From assembly GCF_004349235.1 (NCBI RefSeq), contig NZ_SMKY01000044.1:1-43797 (forward strand): a DNA stretch of 43,797 nucleotides, written 5' to 3'. This document shows, one piece after another, positions 26,080-34,503 of this stretch. Positions within the stretch are counted from its first letter, which is position 1. Each line of letters starts with the position of its first letter. A model generated the notes under the pieces. It was not told the origin of the DNA and did not search any database. It worked only from the letters and a program-made list of their open reading frames with translations. The DNA comes from Actinomadura darangshiensis. GTDB lineage: Bacteria; Actinomycetota; Actinomycetes; Streptosporangiales; Streptosporangiaceae. The translations under genes were made by a program, and so were the position numbers.

Positions 26080-27258
26080 ATGCGGTTCGAATGGCCTGAT
26101 GGCGAAGACCGGCTGTATCACGATTTTCGCAGGCTGGGCGAAGAGTCACTGAGCAAGGACGTCGCCGATCGGGACAAGGCCGGGGTGTTCGGCCACGACG
26201 ATTGGATGTGCTGCGCCGAGCACGGCGTGCTCGGCCTGGTCCTGCCGCCCGCGTACGGGGGAGCCGGATGCGATCTCGCCGGCTATGTGCGGGCAATGGA
26301 GGGACTCGGCCACGGTTGCCTCGACAACGGCCTCATGATGGCGATCGGCGCGCACGTACTCGCCGCCGAAATGCCGGTCTGGAAGTTCGGTGACGAAGGC
26401 CAGCGCCGGAAGTACCTGCCGGAGCTCGCCGCCGGCCGGCTCATCGGCGCCAACGCGATGACCGAGCCGGGGAGCGGGTCGGACGCGCTGTCGCTCGTGA
26501 CGACGGCCGAGCGCGACGGCGGCTTCTACCGGCTGACCGGACGCAAACGCTACGTCACGAACGCGCCCGTCGCCGACGTGTTCGTCGTGTACGCGACCGT
26601 CGACCCGGATCTCGGCTTCACCGGAGTCACCGCCTTCCTCGTGGAGCGCGGCGATGCCGGCCTGGTGGTGCACGAGCAGGCGGAGAAGATGGGGCTGCGC
26701 ACCGCCCGCTGGGGAGAGATCGAACTGGACGCGTGCCGGATTCCCGCGTCCCGCCGGCTCGGCGCCGAGAGGCAGGGCGCCGCCATATTCGCGCAGACGA
26801 TGGCGTGGGAACGGGCCCTTCTCCTGGCGCCGTGGCTCGGTGTGATGGAGCGCGAGATCGACGCGTGCGTGCGCTTCAGCCGGCGGCGCCGCCAGTTCGG
26901 CAAGCACATCGGCCATTTCCAGTCGGTCTCCAACCGGATCGTCGACATGCGGATCCAGTGGGAGATATCCCGGATGCTCGTCTACCGCGCCGCCGCGGAA
27001 CTCGGCAGAGCGAAGGCGACCATCTTCCCGGAGGTCGGCAAGCTGTACGTGAGCGAGGCCGCGGCGGAGGTGTTCAAGAGCGCGATGCAGGTCTACGGGG
27101 CGCTCGGCTACACCTCCGAAGGGAACACCGAGCGAAACCTCCGGGACGCCCTCGGCATGACGATCTCATCCGGCACGTCGGACCTGCAGCGAACGATCAT
27201 CTCCGGGAAGCTCGGCATCACCTGGCCGGACACCGATGAAGGCGGGGGCGCGCGTTGA
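26080..27258 (+). CDS. Acyl-CoA-dehydrogenase-type flavoenzyme (prolyl-S-PCP oxidase-like, PltE/PigA/RedW family)
   Basis: A 392-residue flavoprotein from the ATG at 26080; in-frame TTG 26005 and ATG 26041 add only residues foreign to the family. Motifs are NAMTEPGSGSDA (flavin/substrate loop), VTNAPVADVFVVYAT, RRRRQFGKHIGHFQSVSNRI and ISSGTSDLQRTII. The usual MCAD-type base Glu before GT is Ser. Instead Glu244 in MAWERALLL sits where isovaleryl-CoA dehydrogenase and prolyl-PCP oxidases have theirs. Known relatives oxidise prolyl-S-PCP by four electrons to pyrrolyl-2-carboxyl-S-PCP. Its stop overlaps the adenylation gene start (TTGA), and the carrier gene is divergent, completing the triad. 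Confidence 0.88.
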   Translation: MRFEWPDGEDRLYHDFRRLGEESLSKDVADRDKAGVFGHDDWMCCAEHGVLGLVLPPAYGGAGCDLAGYVRAMEGLGHGCLDNGLMMAIGAHVLAAEMPVWKFGDEGQRRKYLPELAAGRLIGANAMTEPGSGSDALSLVTTAERDGGFYRLTGRKRYVTNAPVADVFVVYATVDPDLGFTGVTAFLVERGDAGLVVHEQAEKMGLRTARWGEIELDACRIPASRRLGAERQGAAIFAQTMAWERALLLAPWLGVMEREIDACVRFSRRRRQFGKHIGHFQSVSNRIVDMRIQWEISRMLVYRAAAELGRAKATIFPEVGKLYVSEAAAEVFKSAMQVYGALGYTSEGNTERNLRDALGMTISSGTSDLQRTIISGKLGITWPDTDEGGGAR

Positions 27259-28805
27259 ACGACCTCAGCGGCTATCTGCGGCACTGGGCCGGAGAACGGC
27301 CGGCGGCGCCGGCGGTCGAGTTCCAGGGCGAGACGCTGACCTACGCCGAGTTGGATCGATCCAGTTCGGCCCTGGCCCGCACGCTGCTCGACAGCGGGGT
27401 CGCCTCCGGCGACCGGGTCGGCCTGTGGCTGAGCAAATCGATCGAGTCGGTCATCGCCATCTACGGCGTGCTGAAGGCCGGCGCGGCCTACGTTCCCATC
27501 GACCCGAGCTCGCCCTACAAACGGGCCGGCCACATCGTCGCGCACTGCGAACTCGCCTGCGTGATCGCCCAGGACGATCGGGTCGAATGGCTGCGGGACC
27601 ATTCGTCCTGCCGGATCGTGTCCGTCGGCCCCGCGGCGGACCCGTCCGCCATCGGCTGGGAGCAGGCGCTCGCCGCCGCCCCGGTGCAGGACGAGCGTGC
27701 GGCGCCGTCCGACCCGAGCAGCCCGGCCTACGTCCTGCACACCTCGGGATCGAAAGGCGTCCCGAAGGGCGTCGTGCTCTCCCACGGCAACGCCCGCGCC
27801 TTCGTGGAATGGGCGGTGGAGGAGTTCGGCCTGGGCCCGTCCGACCGGATCTCCGGCCATGCGCCCCTTCACTTCGACCTGTCCATCCTGGACCTGTTCG
27901 CGACATGCCGGGCAGGCGGCTGCCTGGTGCTGGTACCCGAAAGCCAGAGCGGACTCGGCGGCGCCCTCAACAAATTCGTCACCGAGAAGCGCATCACCGT
28001 CTGGTATTCGGTCCCCGGCGCGCTGACCCGGATGCTGGCCGCGAAGAACAGCCCGCTGCTGGCCGAGACGTCGCTGCGCGTCGTCCTGTTCGCCGGGGAG
28101 CCGTTTCCGATCGCCCAGCTCCGGAGGCTCCACTCGCTCGTTCCCGAAGCGGGCTTCTACAACCTGTACGGGCCGACCGAGACCAACGTGTGCGTGTTCC
28201 ACCGCGTCCGCCCCTCGGACGTCGCGGAGCAACGCACGCGGCCCGTCCCGATCGGGCGTCCCTGCCCGTACGCGGAGACGTTCGTCGTCGACCGATCGGG
28301 CCGCCCGGTGGAACAGGAGCCCGGGCGGTCGGGGGAGCTCTGCGTCGCCGGGGACTCGGTGATGCTCGGCTACTGGCGGGACGACGACCTCACCGCCGCC
28401 AGGACGGCGCTGATCCGGCCGGACGGCGCGGAGCCGCTGGAGGCCTACCGGACGGGGGACCTCGTCCGGCTCGACGACGATCTGAACTACGAGTTCTGCG
28501 GACGTGAGGACGACATGGTGAAGATACGCGGGCACCGTGTCGAGATCGGTGAGATCGAGGCGGTCCTGGCATCGGCCGGCAATGTCCGCGAGGCCGCCTG
28601 CGTCGCGGTCGACGACGGTTCCGGCGAGCGGACCCTGGAAGCGTACGTGGTGCCCGAGGCGCACCCGCTCGACGTCTCCCGGCTGCGCCGGCACTGCCTG
28701 GCCGAGATACCGCGCTACATGGTCCCGGAGCGGTTCCATGTCAGCGCCGCGCTACCGGTCACCGCGACCGGGAAGGTCGACCGGAACCGACTGGTCGAGT
28801 CGTAG
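27255..28805 (+). CDS. Free-standing adenylation enzyme, L-proline-type (PltF/RedM-like)
   Basis: A 516-residue A domain with no fused carrier or condensation domain. Core motifs are HTSGSKGVPKGV (A3), NLYGPTETNVCVF (A5), YRTGDLVRLDDD (A7), IRGHRVEIGEIE (A8) and ATGKVDR (A10). Pocket residues read by alignment to GrsA-PheA are D208, L209, L212, Y251, L278, A280, L304, V312, C313 and K507, that is DLLYLALVCK. This is identical to the code I recall for L-proline-activating PltF/RedM. It should make prolyl-AMP and load the nearby carrier protein. The TTG start at 27255 overlaps the dehydrogenase stop by 4 nt, so the two are coupled. Confidence 0.9.
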   Translation: MNDLSGYLRHWAGERPAAPAVEFQGETLTYAELDRSSSALARTLLDSGVASGDRVGLWLSKSIESVIAIYGVLKAGAAYVPIDPSSPYKRAGHIVAHCELACVIAQDDRVEWLRDHSSCRIVSVGPAADPSAIGWEQALAAAPVQDERAAPSDPSSPAYVLHTSGSKGVPKGVVLSHGNARAFVEWAVEEFGLGPSDRISGHAPLHFDLSILDLFATCRAGGCLVLVPESQSGLGGALNKFVTEKRITVWYSVPGALTRMLAAKNSPLLAETSLRVVLFAGEPFPIAQLRRLHSLVPEAGFYNLYGPTETNVCVFHRVRPSDVAEQRTRPVPIGRPCPYAETFVVDRSGRPVEQEPGRSGELCVAGDSVMLGYWRDDDLTAARTALIRPDGAEPLEAYRTGDLVRLDDDLNYEFCGREDDMVKIRGHRVEIGEIEAVLASAGNVREAACVAVDDGSGERTLEAYVVPEAHPLDVSRLRRHCLAEIPRYMVPERFHVSAALPVTATGKVDRNRLVES

Positions 28806-28817
28806 GCGGAGCCGGCG

Positions 28818-29615
28818 ATGAAGGTGCTGACGGAAACCTGGCGGAGTGCGGCCATCGGCCGGGAGAAATCGGTGACCGTCGTGCTGCCGCCGAGCTACTC
28901 CTCGACCGGGGAGCCGTTCCCGGTGCTGTACCTGCTGCATGGTTTCGGTGGCAACCGGAACACCTGGCTCCAGTGCGAGGACCTGGTGTCCGTCGTGGAC
29001 CCCGGCCGGCTGATCCTGGTGTTCCCCGAGTCCGGGCGCTCCTGGTTCATCAACGACGCGAGAGGCAGGCGCTACGAGGACCATCTGGTGGGGGAGGTCG
29101 TCGGCCGCGTCGACGAACGGTTCAACACCGCGGCGTGCAGGGAAGGACGCGGAATCGGCGGCTTCTCGATGGGCGGGGCGGCCGCGCTCTACCAGGCGCT
29201 GCTGCACGGCGACCTGTTCTCGGTCGTGTGCAGCAGCGCGGGCGCCTTCGAGGCGCCGCTGCGGGAAGGCGACCCCTACCACGGCCTCCGCGGTGACCGC
29301 AGGATGGCGATACCGACCACGAGGGACCACGAGCGTGTGTGGGGCCCCGTCGGCAGCGAGACGCGCCGCAAGTACGACCCGTACCGCCTGCTCCGGAACC
29401 GGAATCCCGAGTACCCGATCGGAGTCCATCTCGACATCGGCCTGGACGACTACCCCCGGATGATCTCGATGAACCGGAGGATGCGGGACGCGCTTTCGGC
29501 GGCCTCCGCGACCCAGCAGTACCGGGAACGGCCCGGCGGGCACGACTGGGAGTTCGTCAACGCCGGCCTCCCCGACCTTTTCGTGTTCGCGCGGAGCCAT
29601 CTCCTGTCCGCCTGA
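28818..29615 (+). CDS. Esterase-D/antigen-85-type alpha/beta hydrolase
   Basis: A 265-residue protein. VLYLLHGFGGNRNTWLQ is the oxyanion region, GIGGFSMGGAAALYQ holds the nucleophile Ser, the acid is likely in HLDIGLDDYPRM, and the His is in RPGGHDWEF. This is the esterase_D (S-formylglutathione hydrolase/mycolyltransferase-like) group; it lacks a signal peptide and is cytoplasmic. It begins 12 nt after the adenylation gene stop and is followed by the asparagine-synthetase gene. It may release or edit thioester or ester intermediates of the cluster, which is an inference from position. Confidence 0.85.
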   Translation: MKVLTETWRSAAIGREKSVTVVLPPSYSSTGEPFPVLYLLHGFGGNRNTWLQCEDLVSVVDPGRLILVFPESGRSWFINDARGRRYEDHLVGEVVGRVDERFNTAACREGRGIGGFSMGGAAALYQALLHGDLFSVVCSSAGAFEAPLREGDPYHGLRGDRRMAIPTTRDHERVWGPVGSETRRKYDPYRLLRNRNPEYPIGVHLDIGLDDYPRMISMNRRMRDALSAASATQQYRERPGGHDWEFVNAGLPDLFVFARSHLLSA

Positions 29616-29652
29616 CCCGCGCGCCACCAAGAAGACGATCAGAGGAGTGCTC

Positions 29653-31476
29653 ATGTGCGGCATCACCGGATGGGTCGACTGGACGCGGGACCTGCGGCGG
29701 CAGCGTCCCGTCATCGCGGACATGACACGGACGCAGACCCCGCGGGGCCCGGACGACGAGGGGATCTGGCTCTCCCGCCACGCCGGGCTGGGGCACCGCC
29801 GGCTCGCCGTGATCGACATCGAGGGCGGCCGGCAGCCGATGCCGCGGACCGGGCACCACGGCGAGCCGGTCGTCATCACCTTCAGCGGTGAGATCTACAA
29901 CTTCCACGAGCTCCGCGAGCAGCTGCGTTCGGCCGGCTGGTCGTTCGCCACCCGATCGGACACGGAAGTGCTGCTGACGGCCTACCTGGAATGGGGGCCC
30001 GACCTCGTCACGCGGCTCAACGGGATGTACGCCTTCGCCATCTGGGACGAGCACCGGCAACAACTCCTCCTGGCCAGGGACCGGCTCGGGATCAAGCCGC
30101 TCTACTACGCCGAGCTGGGCGACGGCGTCATCTTCGGATCGGAGCCCAAGGCGCTGCTGGCGCACCCCGGCATGAAGGCCGAAGTGGATCTGGAGGGCCT
30201 CGCGGAGCTGATGGTCGTGCCGCGCGCGAGGACGCCCGGCCACGCCGTCTACCGCGGGATGCGGGAACTGAAGCCCGGGTGCATTCTCGTCGCCACCGCC
30301 TCCGGATCCCGTGAGACGCGCTACTGGCGGGTGGAGGCCCTGCCGCACACCGAGGACTTCCGCGCGACGACGGCCGCGGTGCGGAACCTGCTCACCGACA
30401 TCGTCAAACGCCAGGTGGTCGCCGACGTCCCGGTCGGCACGCTGCTGTCCGGCGGAATAGACTCCAGCGCCATCACGGCCCTGGCCGCCCGGGAGTTCGG
30501 CGGCGAGCTGACCAGTTACGCGGTGAGCGTCCCGGCGCCCGCCCGGCCGGGAAGCGACATCTGGCGTCCGAGCCCGGACGAGCCGTACGCGGAACTGGTC
30601 GCCGAACGGCTCGGCATAGCGCACTCCGTCATCCAGGTCGGCACCGACAGGCTGGTCGGGGACCTCGACCGCGGCCTGCGGGCCCGGGACCTCCCCGGCT
30701 GGGGAGACCTCGACACCTCGATGTACCACCTGTTCCACGAGGTCCGGGGGAAATGCACGGTCGCCCTTTCGGGCGAGTCCGCGGACGAGATGTTCGGGGG
30801 CTACACCTGGCAGGTCGACGAGCGGTACATAGGGCATTCGTCGTTCCCCTGGATGTACTCGCGGCCCCAGCCGGAGTCCCTGCTCCGCGAGGAGGTGCGG
30901 CGCGCGATCCAGCCGGAGGCCTACGAGGCCGACCGCTACCGGGAGGCGCTGGGCGAGGTCCCGCACCTGGCGGGCGAAGGCCCCGCCAGGCGCAGGGAGC
31001 GGGAGGTCTTCTACCTCGGCCTGACCCGGTGGCTGGGCGCGCTGCTCGACCGGAAGGACCGGATGAGCATGGCCGTCGGACTGGAGGTCCGGGTCCCCTT
31101 CGCCGACCACAGGCTCGCCGAGTACCTGTTCAACGTCCCCGCGGACATGAAGGCGGACGGGGGGACGGAGAAGGCGCTGCTGCGCCGGGCGTGCGCGGAC
31201 CTCCTGCCGGACGAGATCGTCAAGAGGCCGAAGAGCGCCTACCCGGCCAGCCGCGATCCCGAGTACCTCGGCATGCTGAAGGACCTCGTCATCGAGACGG
31301 CCGACGACCCGAACGCGCCCCTCTTCGACCTCATGGACCGGGCGAAGGTCCGGAGGGCGGTCACCACTGAGCTGGACGCGCTGCCCGGCCCGATCACCGC
31401 CCGGACGCCCGCGATCGGTCTCACCTATCTGCTCGAACTGAACCGATGGCTCTCAAGGGTCCGCGTCGTGACGTGA
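29653..31476 (+). CDS. asnB: Asparagine-synthetase-type amidotransferase (glutamine-hydrolysing)
   Basis: A 607-residue protein with the class II glutaminase domain first. The ATG at 29653 puts the catalytic Cys at position 2 (MCGITGWVDW), which decides the start; a GAGGAG site precedes. RGPDDEG and FSGEIYNF are the glutaminase loops. The synthetase half has the ATP pyrophosphatase loop SGGIDSSAI, then SGESADEMFGGY. AsnB makes asparagine, but members in natural-product clusters form amides, lactams or peptide cycles by aspartate/carboxylate adenylation. Since no NRPS is present here, it is a candidate amide-bond former for the product. It ends the block-1 operon. Confidence 0.9.
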   Translation: MCGITGWVDWTRDLRRQRPVIADMTRTQTPRGPDDEGIWLSRHAGLGHRRLAVIDIEGGRQPMPRTGHHGEPVVITFSGEIYNFHELREQLRSAGWSFATRSDTEVLLTAYLEWGPDLVTRLNGMYAFAIWDEHRQQLLLARDRLGIKPLYYAELGDGVIFGSEPKALLAHPGMKAEVDLEGLAELMVVPRARTPGHAVYRGMRELKPGCILVATASGSRETRYWRVEALPHTEDFRATTAAVRNLLTDIVKRQVVADVPVGTLLSGGIDSSAITALAAREFGGELTSYAVSVPAPARPGSDIWRPSPDEPYAELVAERLGIAHSVIQVGTDRLVGDLDRGLRARDLPGWGDLDTSMYHLFHEVRGKCTVALSGESADEMFGGYTWQVDERYIGHSSFPWMYSRPQPESLLREEVRRAIQPEAYEADRYREALGEVPHLAGEGPARRREREVFYLGLTRWLGALLDRKDRMSMAVGLEVRVPFADHRLAEYLFNVPADMKADGGTEKALLRRACADLLPDEIVKRPKSAYPASRDPEYLGMLKDLVIETADDPNAPLFDLMDRAKVRRAVTTELDALPGPITARTPAIGLTYLLELNRWLSRVRVVT

Positions 31477-31505
31477 CGTGACTGGACGTGGCGCGTCGTG
31501 GCGGC

Positions 31506-33125
31506 TCAGGCGTAGCGCTGCCGCAGTTCGGCTTTCCGGGTCTTCCCCGTCGCGGTCTTGGGCAGGCTTTCGAGCACTTCGAGGCGCTGCGGCCAGTACG
31601 CCCGGGTCATCCCGGCCTCGTCCAGCGCCCGCTGGAGCTCCTCAAGGCGCACCGGGGAGTCCGCGGCCGCCGGCGCCACCACCGCGCAGATCGTCTCGTC
31701 CTCCTGCTCGTCGGGGATGCCGATGACCGCGACGTCGTCCACCTTGGGGTGCCGGCCGATGATCGACTCCAGGTCGGTGACCGGCGCGATGTTCGCGTTG
31801 CGGAGGATCATGTCCTTCGCGCGGCCGGTGATCCGGATACCGCCGCGGCCGTCGGGGCGGGCCAGGTCCCCGGTGTTGAACCAGCCGTCCTCATCGAGGT
31901 CGGCCGTGTACAGGTCGTCCCGCCGGTAGTAGCCGAGGCACTGCGTGGGCCCGCGGACCCACAGCACGCCCTCGCCGCCGGCCAGGTCCGAGACGGGGTC
32001 GATCCGCAGCTGCATGTCCGCGATGGCGCTGCCGTCGCTGTGCGCGGCCCAGTCCTCCGGATCATCGGGGCGGGTGATCGTCACCGGACCGTTCTCGGTC
32101 ATCCCCCAGAGCGAGTACAACCGGAGCCCGAAGACGCTCGCGGTCTCGGTGATGAAGTACGGCGGTATCGGGGCCGACCCGCTGACCAGCCAGGTGAGCC
32201 GGGGGATCGCGCGCGGCGAGGACCGCTGCTCCTGGATCAGGCTCAGCAGGTAGAAGGGCGCGCAGTAGAAGAACGTGACGCCGTGGCGGGCGATGAGGTC
32301 GAGGGCGTCGCCGGGGTCCTTGGCGTCCTGGAACACCATGGTGCCGCCCAGCGTCAGCGGCATCAGCATGCCCTGCACCACGCCGGTGTAATGCGTGTAC
32401 AGCGCGGTGGTGTACATGACGAGCGTCTCGTCGAGACCGAAGGTGGCGGCCTCGCCCCGGACGGCCGCGTACAGCGTGTTCTGGCTGTGCAGCACCCCTT
32501 TGGGCTCGCTCGTCGTGCCCGAGGTGAACAGGACGAGATACGGGTCGTCGGGGCCGAGTTCCCGCGCGTCGAGCAGATGGCCGTGCCGGTCCTCCCAGGC
32601 GGTCCCGAAGAAGAACGACTCGAACTCGCCGGTGCCCTCCGGGCCCGGGCCGTCGGCGACGAGCACGCGTTCCAGGGACGGCAGCTCGGCGGCGAACTGC
32701 GCGCCCAGCTCGCCCAGGCGGTCGCCGTTGTCCTCGGCCATGGTGACGAGGACCTTCGCCTCGGTGACGCGCAGCATGACGTCCAGCTCGCGGCGCCGGT
32801 AGGTCTTCATGAGCGGGCAGTACACGACACCGGCCCGGATGCAGCCGAGCGTGAGCGCGGCGAGCTCCCACCTGTCGGTCAGCTGGACGGCGACGACGTC
32901 CCCCGGCCGCAGCCCGAGCTCGACCAGGGCGCCGGCGCAGCGGTCGACGGCGGCGGCGAGCTCGGTGAAGTCCAGCCGGTGCGTTCGCCCGCCGGCCTGG
33001 CGCCGGGTGACCACCGCCTCCTTGCGCGGCCTGTCGCGCACATGCCGCCGCAGGTCGTCGAGAAAGGTCTCGTTTCGCCACCAGCCGTCGTCGCGGTGGT
33101 TCGCATTCGCGGAGGTCATGGTCAT
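31506..33125 (-). CDS. Acyl-CoA/acyl-ACP ligase (ANL superfamily, fatty-acyl ligase type)
   Basis: A 539-residue AMP-forming ligase from the ATG at 33125, with ggagag upstream; an alternative ATG is two codons downstream at 33119. Motifs are LFTSGTTSEPKGVLHS (P-loop, A3), LWGMTENGP (A5), WFNTGDLARPDGRGGIRITG (A7-A8) and TATGKTRKAELRQ (A10, Lys). Overall it is closer to acyl-CoA synthetases than to NRPS A domains, and the acyl pocket cannot be read with confidence. It is convergent with the asparagine-synthetase gene and divergent from the KAS III-like gene; it may activate an acyl starter for that protein. Confidence 0.88.
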   Translation of the reverse strand: MTMTSANANHRDDGWWRNETFLDDLRRHVRDRPRKEAVVTRRQAGGRTHRLDFTELAAAVDRCAGALVELGLRPGDVVAVQLTDRWELAALTLGCIRAGVVYCPLMKTYRRRELDVMLRVTEAKVLVTMAEDNGDRLGELGAQFAAELPSLERVLVADGPGPEGTGEFESFFFGTAWEDRHGHLLDARELGPDDPYLVLFTSGTTSEPKGVLHSQNTLYAAVRGEAATFGLDETLVMYTTALYTHYTGVVQGMLMPLTLGGTMVFQDAKDPGDALDLIARHGVTFFYCAPFYLLSLIQEQRSSPRAIPRLTWLVSGSAPIPPYFITETASVFGLRLYSLWGMTENGPVTITRPDDPEDWAAHSDGSAIADMQLRIDPVSDLAGGEGVLWVRGPTQCLGYYRRDDLYTADLDEDGWFNTGDLARPDGRGGIRITGRAKDMILRNANIAPVTDLESIIGRHPKVDDVAVIGIPDEQEDETICAVVAPAAADSPVRLEELQRALDEAGMTRAYWPQRLEVLESLPKTATGKTRKAELRQRYA

Positions 33126-33344
33126 GTCTGCTCTCCAGTTCTGCTCCAGTGAGAAGACGCGGTCAAATGGCCGGGGGCCTCGTCGCGAGGACGGCCCATC
33201 GTCACCCGGCCACCGATATTCGAGCCGGAGGCGACCGCATTGGTGCGCCCCGATAACTCTCCTGCGATACGGAAACGGTCCAACTCCGACGCTGATCAAC
33301 ATAACGTGTAACCCACCCACCGTCACCACCCCTCGGAGGTCCGT
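33126..33344. promoter_or_regulatory. Divergent control region between acyl ligase and KAS III-like gene
   Basis: A 219-bp stretch with a locally AT-rich patch near 33280-33310 (tgatcaacataacgtgtaaccc) just ahead of the KAS III-like start. It probably carries promoters in both directions. A ggagg site at 33333-33337 serves the plus-strand gene. Confidence 0.4.
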
Positions 33345-34382
33345 ATGCGTTGCGGTGATCTCTTCATTTCCGGCCTCGCGCACCGGCTTCCGGCCGCCGT
33401 GGGGGTGGACGCCGCGGTCGGCGACGGCCGGTACGACCCGGCCGACCGGGAGGTCGACGCCTACGTCTCCATCGCCGTCGCCACGGACGAGTCCCCGCCC
33501 GAGATGGCCGCCGCCGCGGCGCGCCTGGCGCTCGGCCGGTCCGGGACGGCGCCGTCCGGCGTGGCCCTCCTGCTGCACGCGTCGACGTGGTTCCAGGGGA
33601 TCGACTACTGGCCGGCCGCCTCCTTCGTGCACCGCGAGGTCCTGGGCGACGCCGGCCGGTTGGCGCCCGCGCTGGACGTCCAGCAGATGTGCGCCGGCGC
33701 GGTCGGCGCGATGGAGTTGGCCGCCTCGTACCTGGCCGCGGACGCCACCCGCGGGTCCGCCCTGGTCACGACCGCCGACCGGTTCGCCGATCCCGGTTTC
33801 GACCGGTGGCGCGGCGACGTGCGGGGCATCGTGTACGGCGACGGCGCGGCGGCGGTGGTGATCGGGCGGGCGGGATTCGCCCGGCTGCTGGCCGTCTCGA
33901 CGGTCGTGGACACCGGGCTGGAGGGCATGTACCGCGGCGACGAGCCGTTCGCCGGAACGCCCGGCCGCCGGGTGGACGTGCGCGCCCGCCGTGCGGCGTT
34001 CGCCACCGGTTCGCAGCGGCCGGCCGACAGCGTGGCGGACCGGATCGCGTCCGGCCTCGCCGACGCCGTCGGGCGGACGCTGGACGAGGCCGGGCTGAAG
34101 CTCGACGACGTCGACCGGGTCGTCTTCCCCAACGTCGGCCTGCACGTGCTGCGGACCCGGTACGCCGAGCCGCTCGGGCTGGACGTCGAGCGGACGGCGT
34201 GGGAGTGGGGCCGCCGCACCGGCCACATCGGCGCGGCCGACCAGCTCACCGGGCTGACGCACCTGGTGGAGACCGGGCGCGTGGCGCCGGGGGACCGGGT
34301 GCTGCTGGTCGGCATCGGCGCGGGCTTCGCCTGGTCGTGCGCCGCGGTCGAGATCACGGGCAGGCCCGCCTGGACCCCCTGA
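33345..34382 (+). CDS. KAS III-like protein with altered catalytic triad
   Basis: A 345-residue thiolase-fold protein. The nucleophile Cys116 is kept (DVQQMCAGAVGAMELA), at nearly the position of E. coli FabH Cys112. Aligning the C-terminal half by the VLLVGIGAGFAWS motif, the FabH His (PHQAN) is Asn here (FPNVG), and the FabH Asn (HGNTSAA) is His (TGHIGAA). The Asn and His are thus exchanged. That is unlike decarboxylating FabH and suggests acyl transfer without decarboxylation, as in CerJ/DpsC-type relatives. It may move an acyl or pyrrolyl group from a carrier or CoA to an amine or alcohol. The last codons run into an inverted repeat. Confidence 0.85.
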   Translation: MRCGDLFISGLAHRLPAAVGVDAAVGDGRYDPADREVDAYVSIAVATDESPPEMAAAAARLALGRSGTAPSGVALLLHASTWFQGIDYWPAASFVHREVLGDAGRLAPALDVQQMCAGAVGAMELAASYLAADATRGSALVTTADRFADPGFDRWRGDVRGIVYGDGAAAVVIGRAGFARLLAVSTVVDTGLEGMYRGDEPFAGTPGRRVDVRARRAAFATGSQRPADSVADRIASGLADAVGRTLDEAGLKLDDVDRVVFPNVGLHVLRTRYAEPLGLDVERTAWEWGRRTGHIGAADQLTGLTHLVETGRVAPGDRVLLVGIGAGFAWSCAAVEITGRPAWTP

Positions 34383-34402
34383 CGTTGTTATGGCACAACG
34401 TC
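34381..34402. promoter_or_regulatory. Inverted repeat at the end of the KAS III-like gene
   Basis: A perfect 8-bp inverted repeat, gacgttgt (34381-34388) and acaacgtc (34395-34402), with a 6-nt spacer, begins inside the stop codon. It lies in a 121-bp AT-rich gap ahead of the sulfotransferase operon. The form suits either a dimeric-regulator operator or a weak terminator. Confidence 0.4.
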
Positions 34403-34503
34403 ACAACAAACGAACCGATCGTGCTCCCATCTTGATGGTTCCAATTTCCGCAAGATCATGTTCTTATGTTCGAGGTCGACACGCGCCGGTCCCCCGGGGG
34501 GTT

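Noticed and set aside
33345..34382. KAS III-like gene as housekeeping fabH
   Set aside because: The His and Asn positions deviate and no fabD, acpP or fabF is adjacent.
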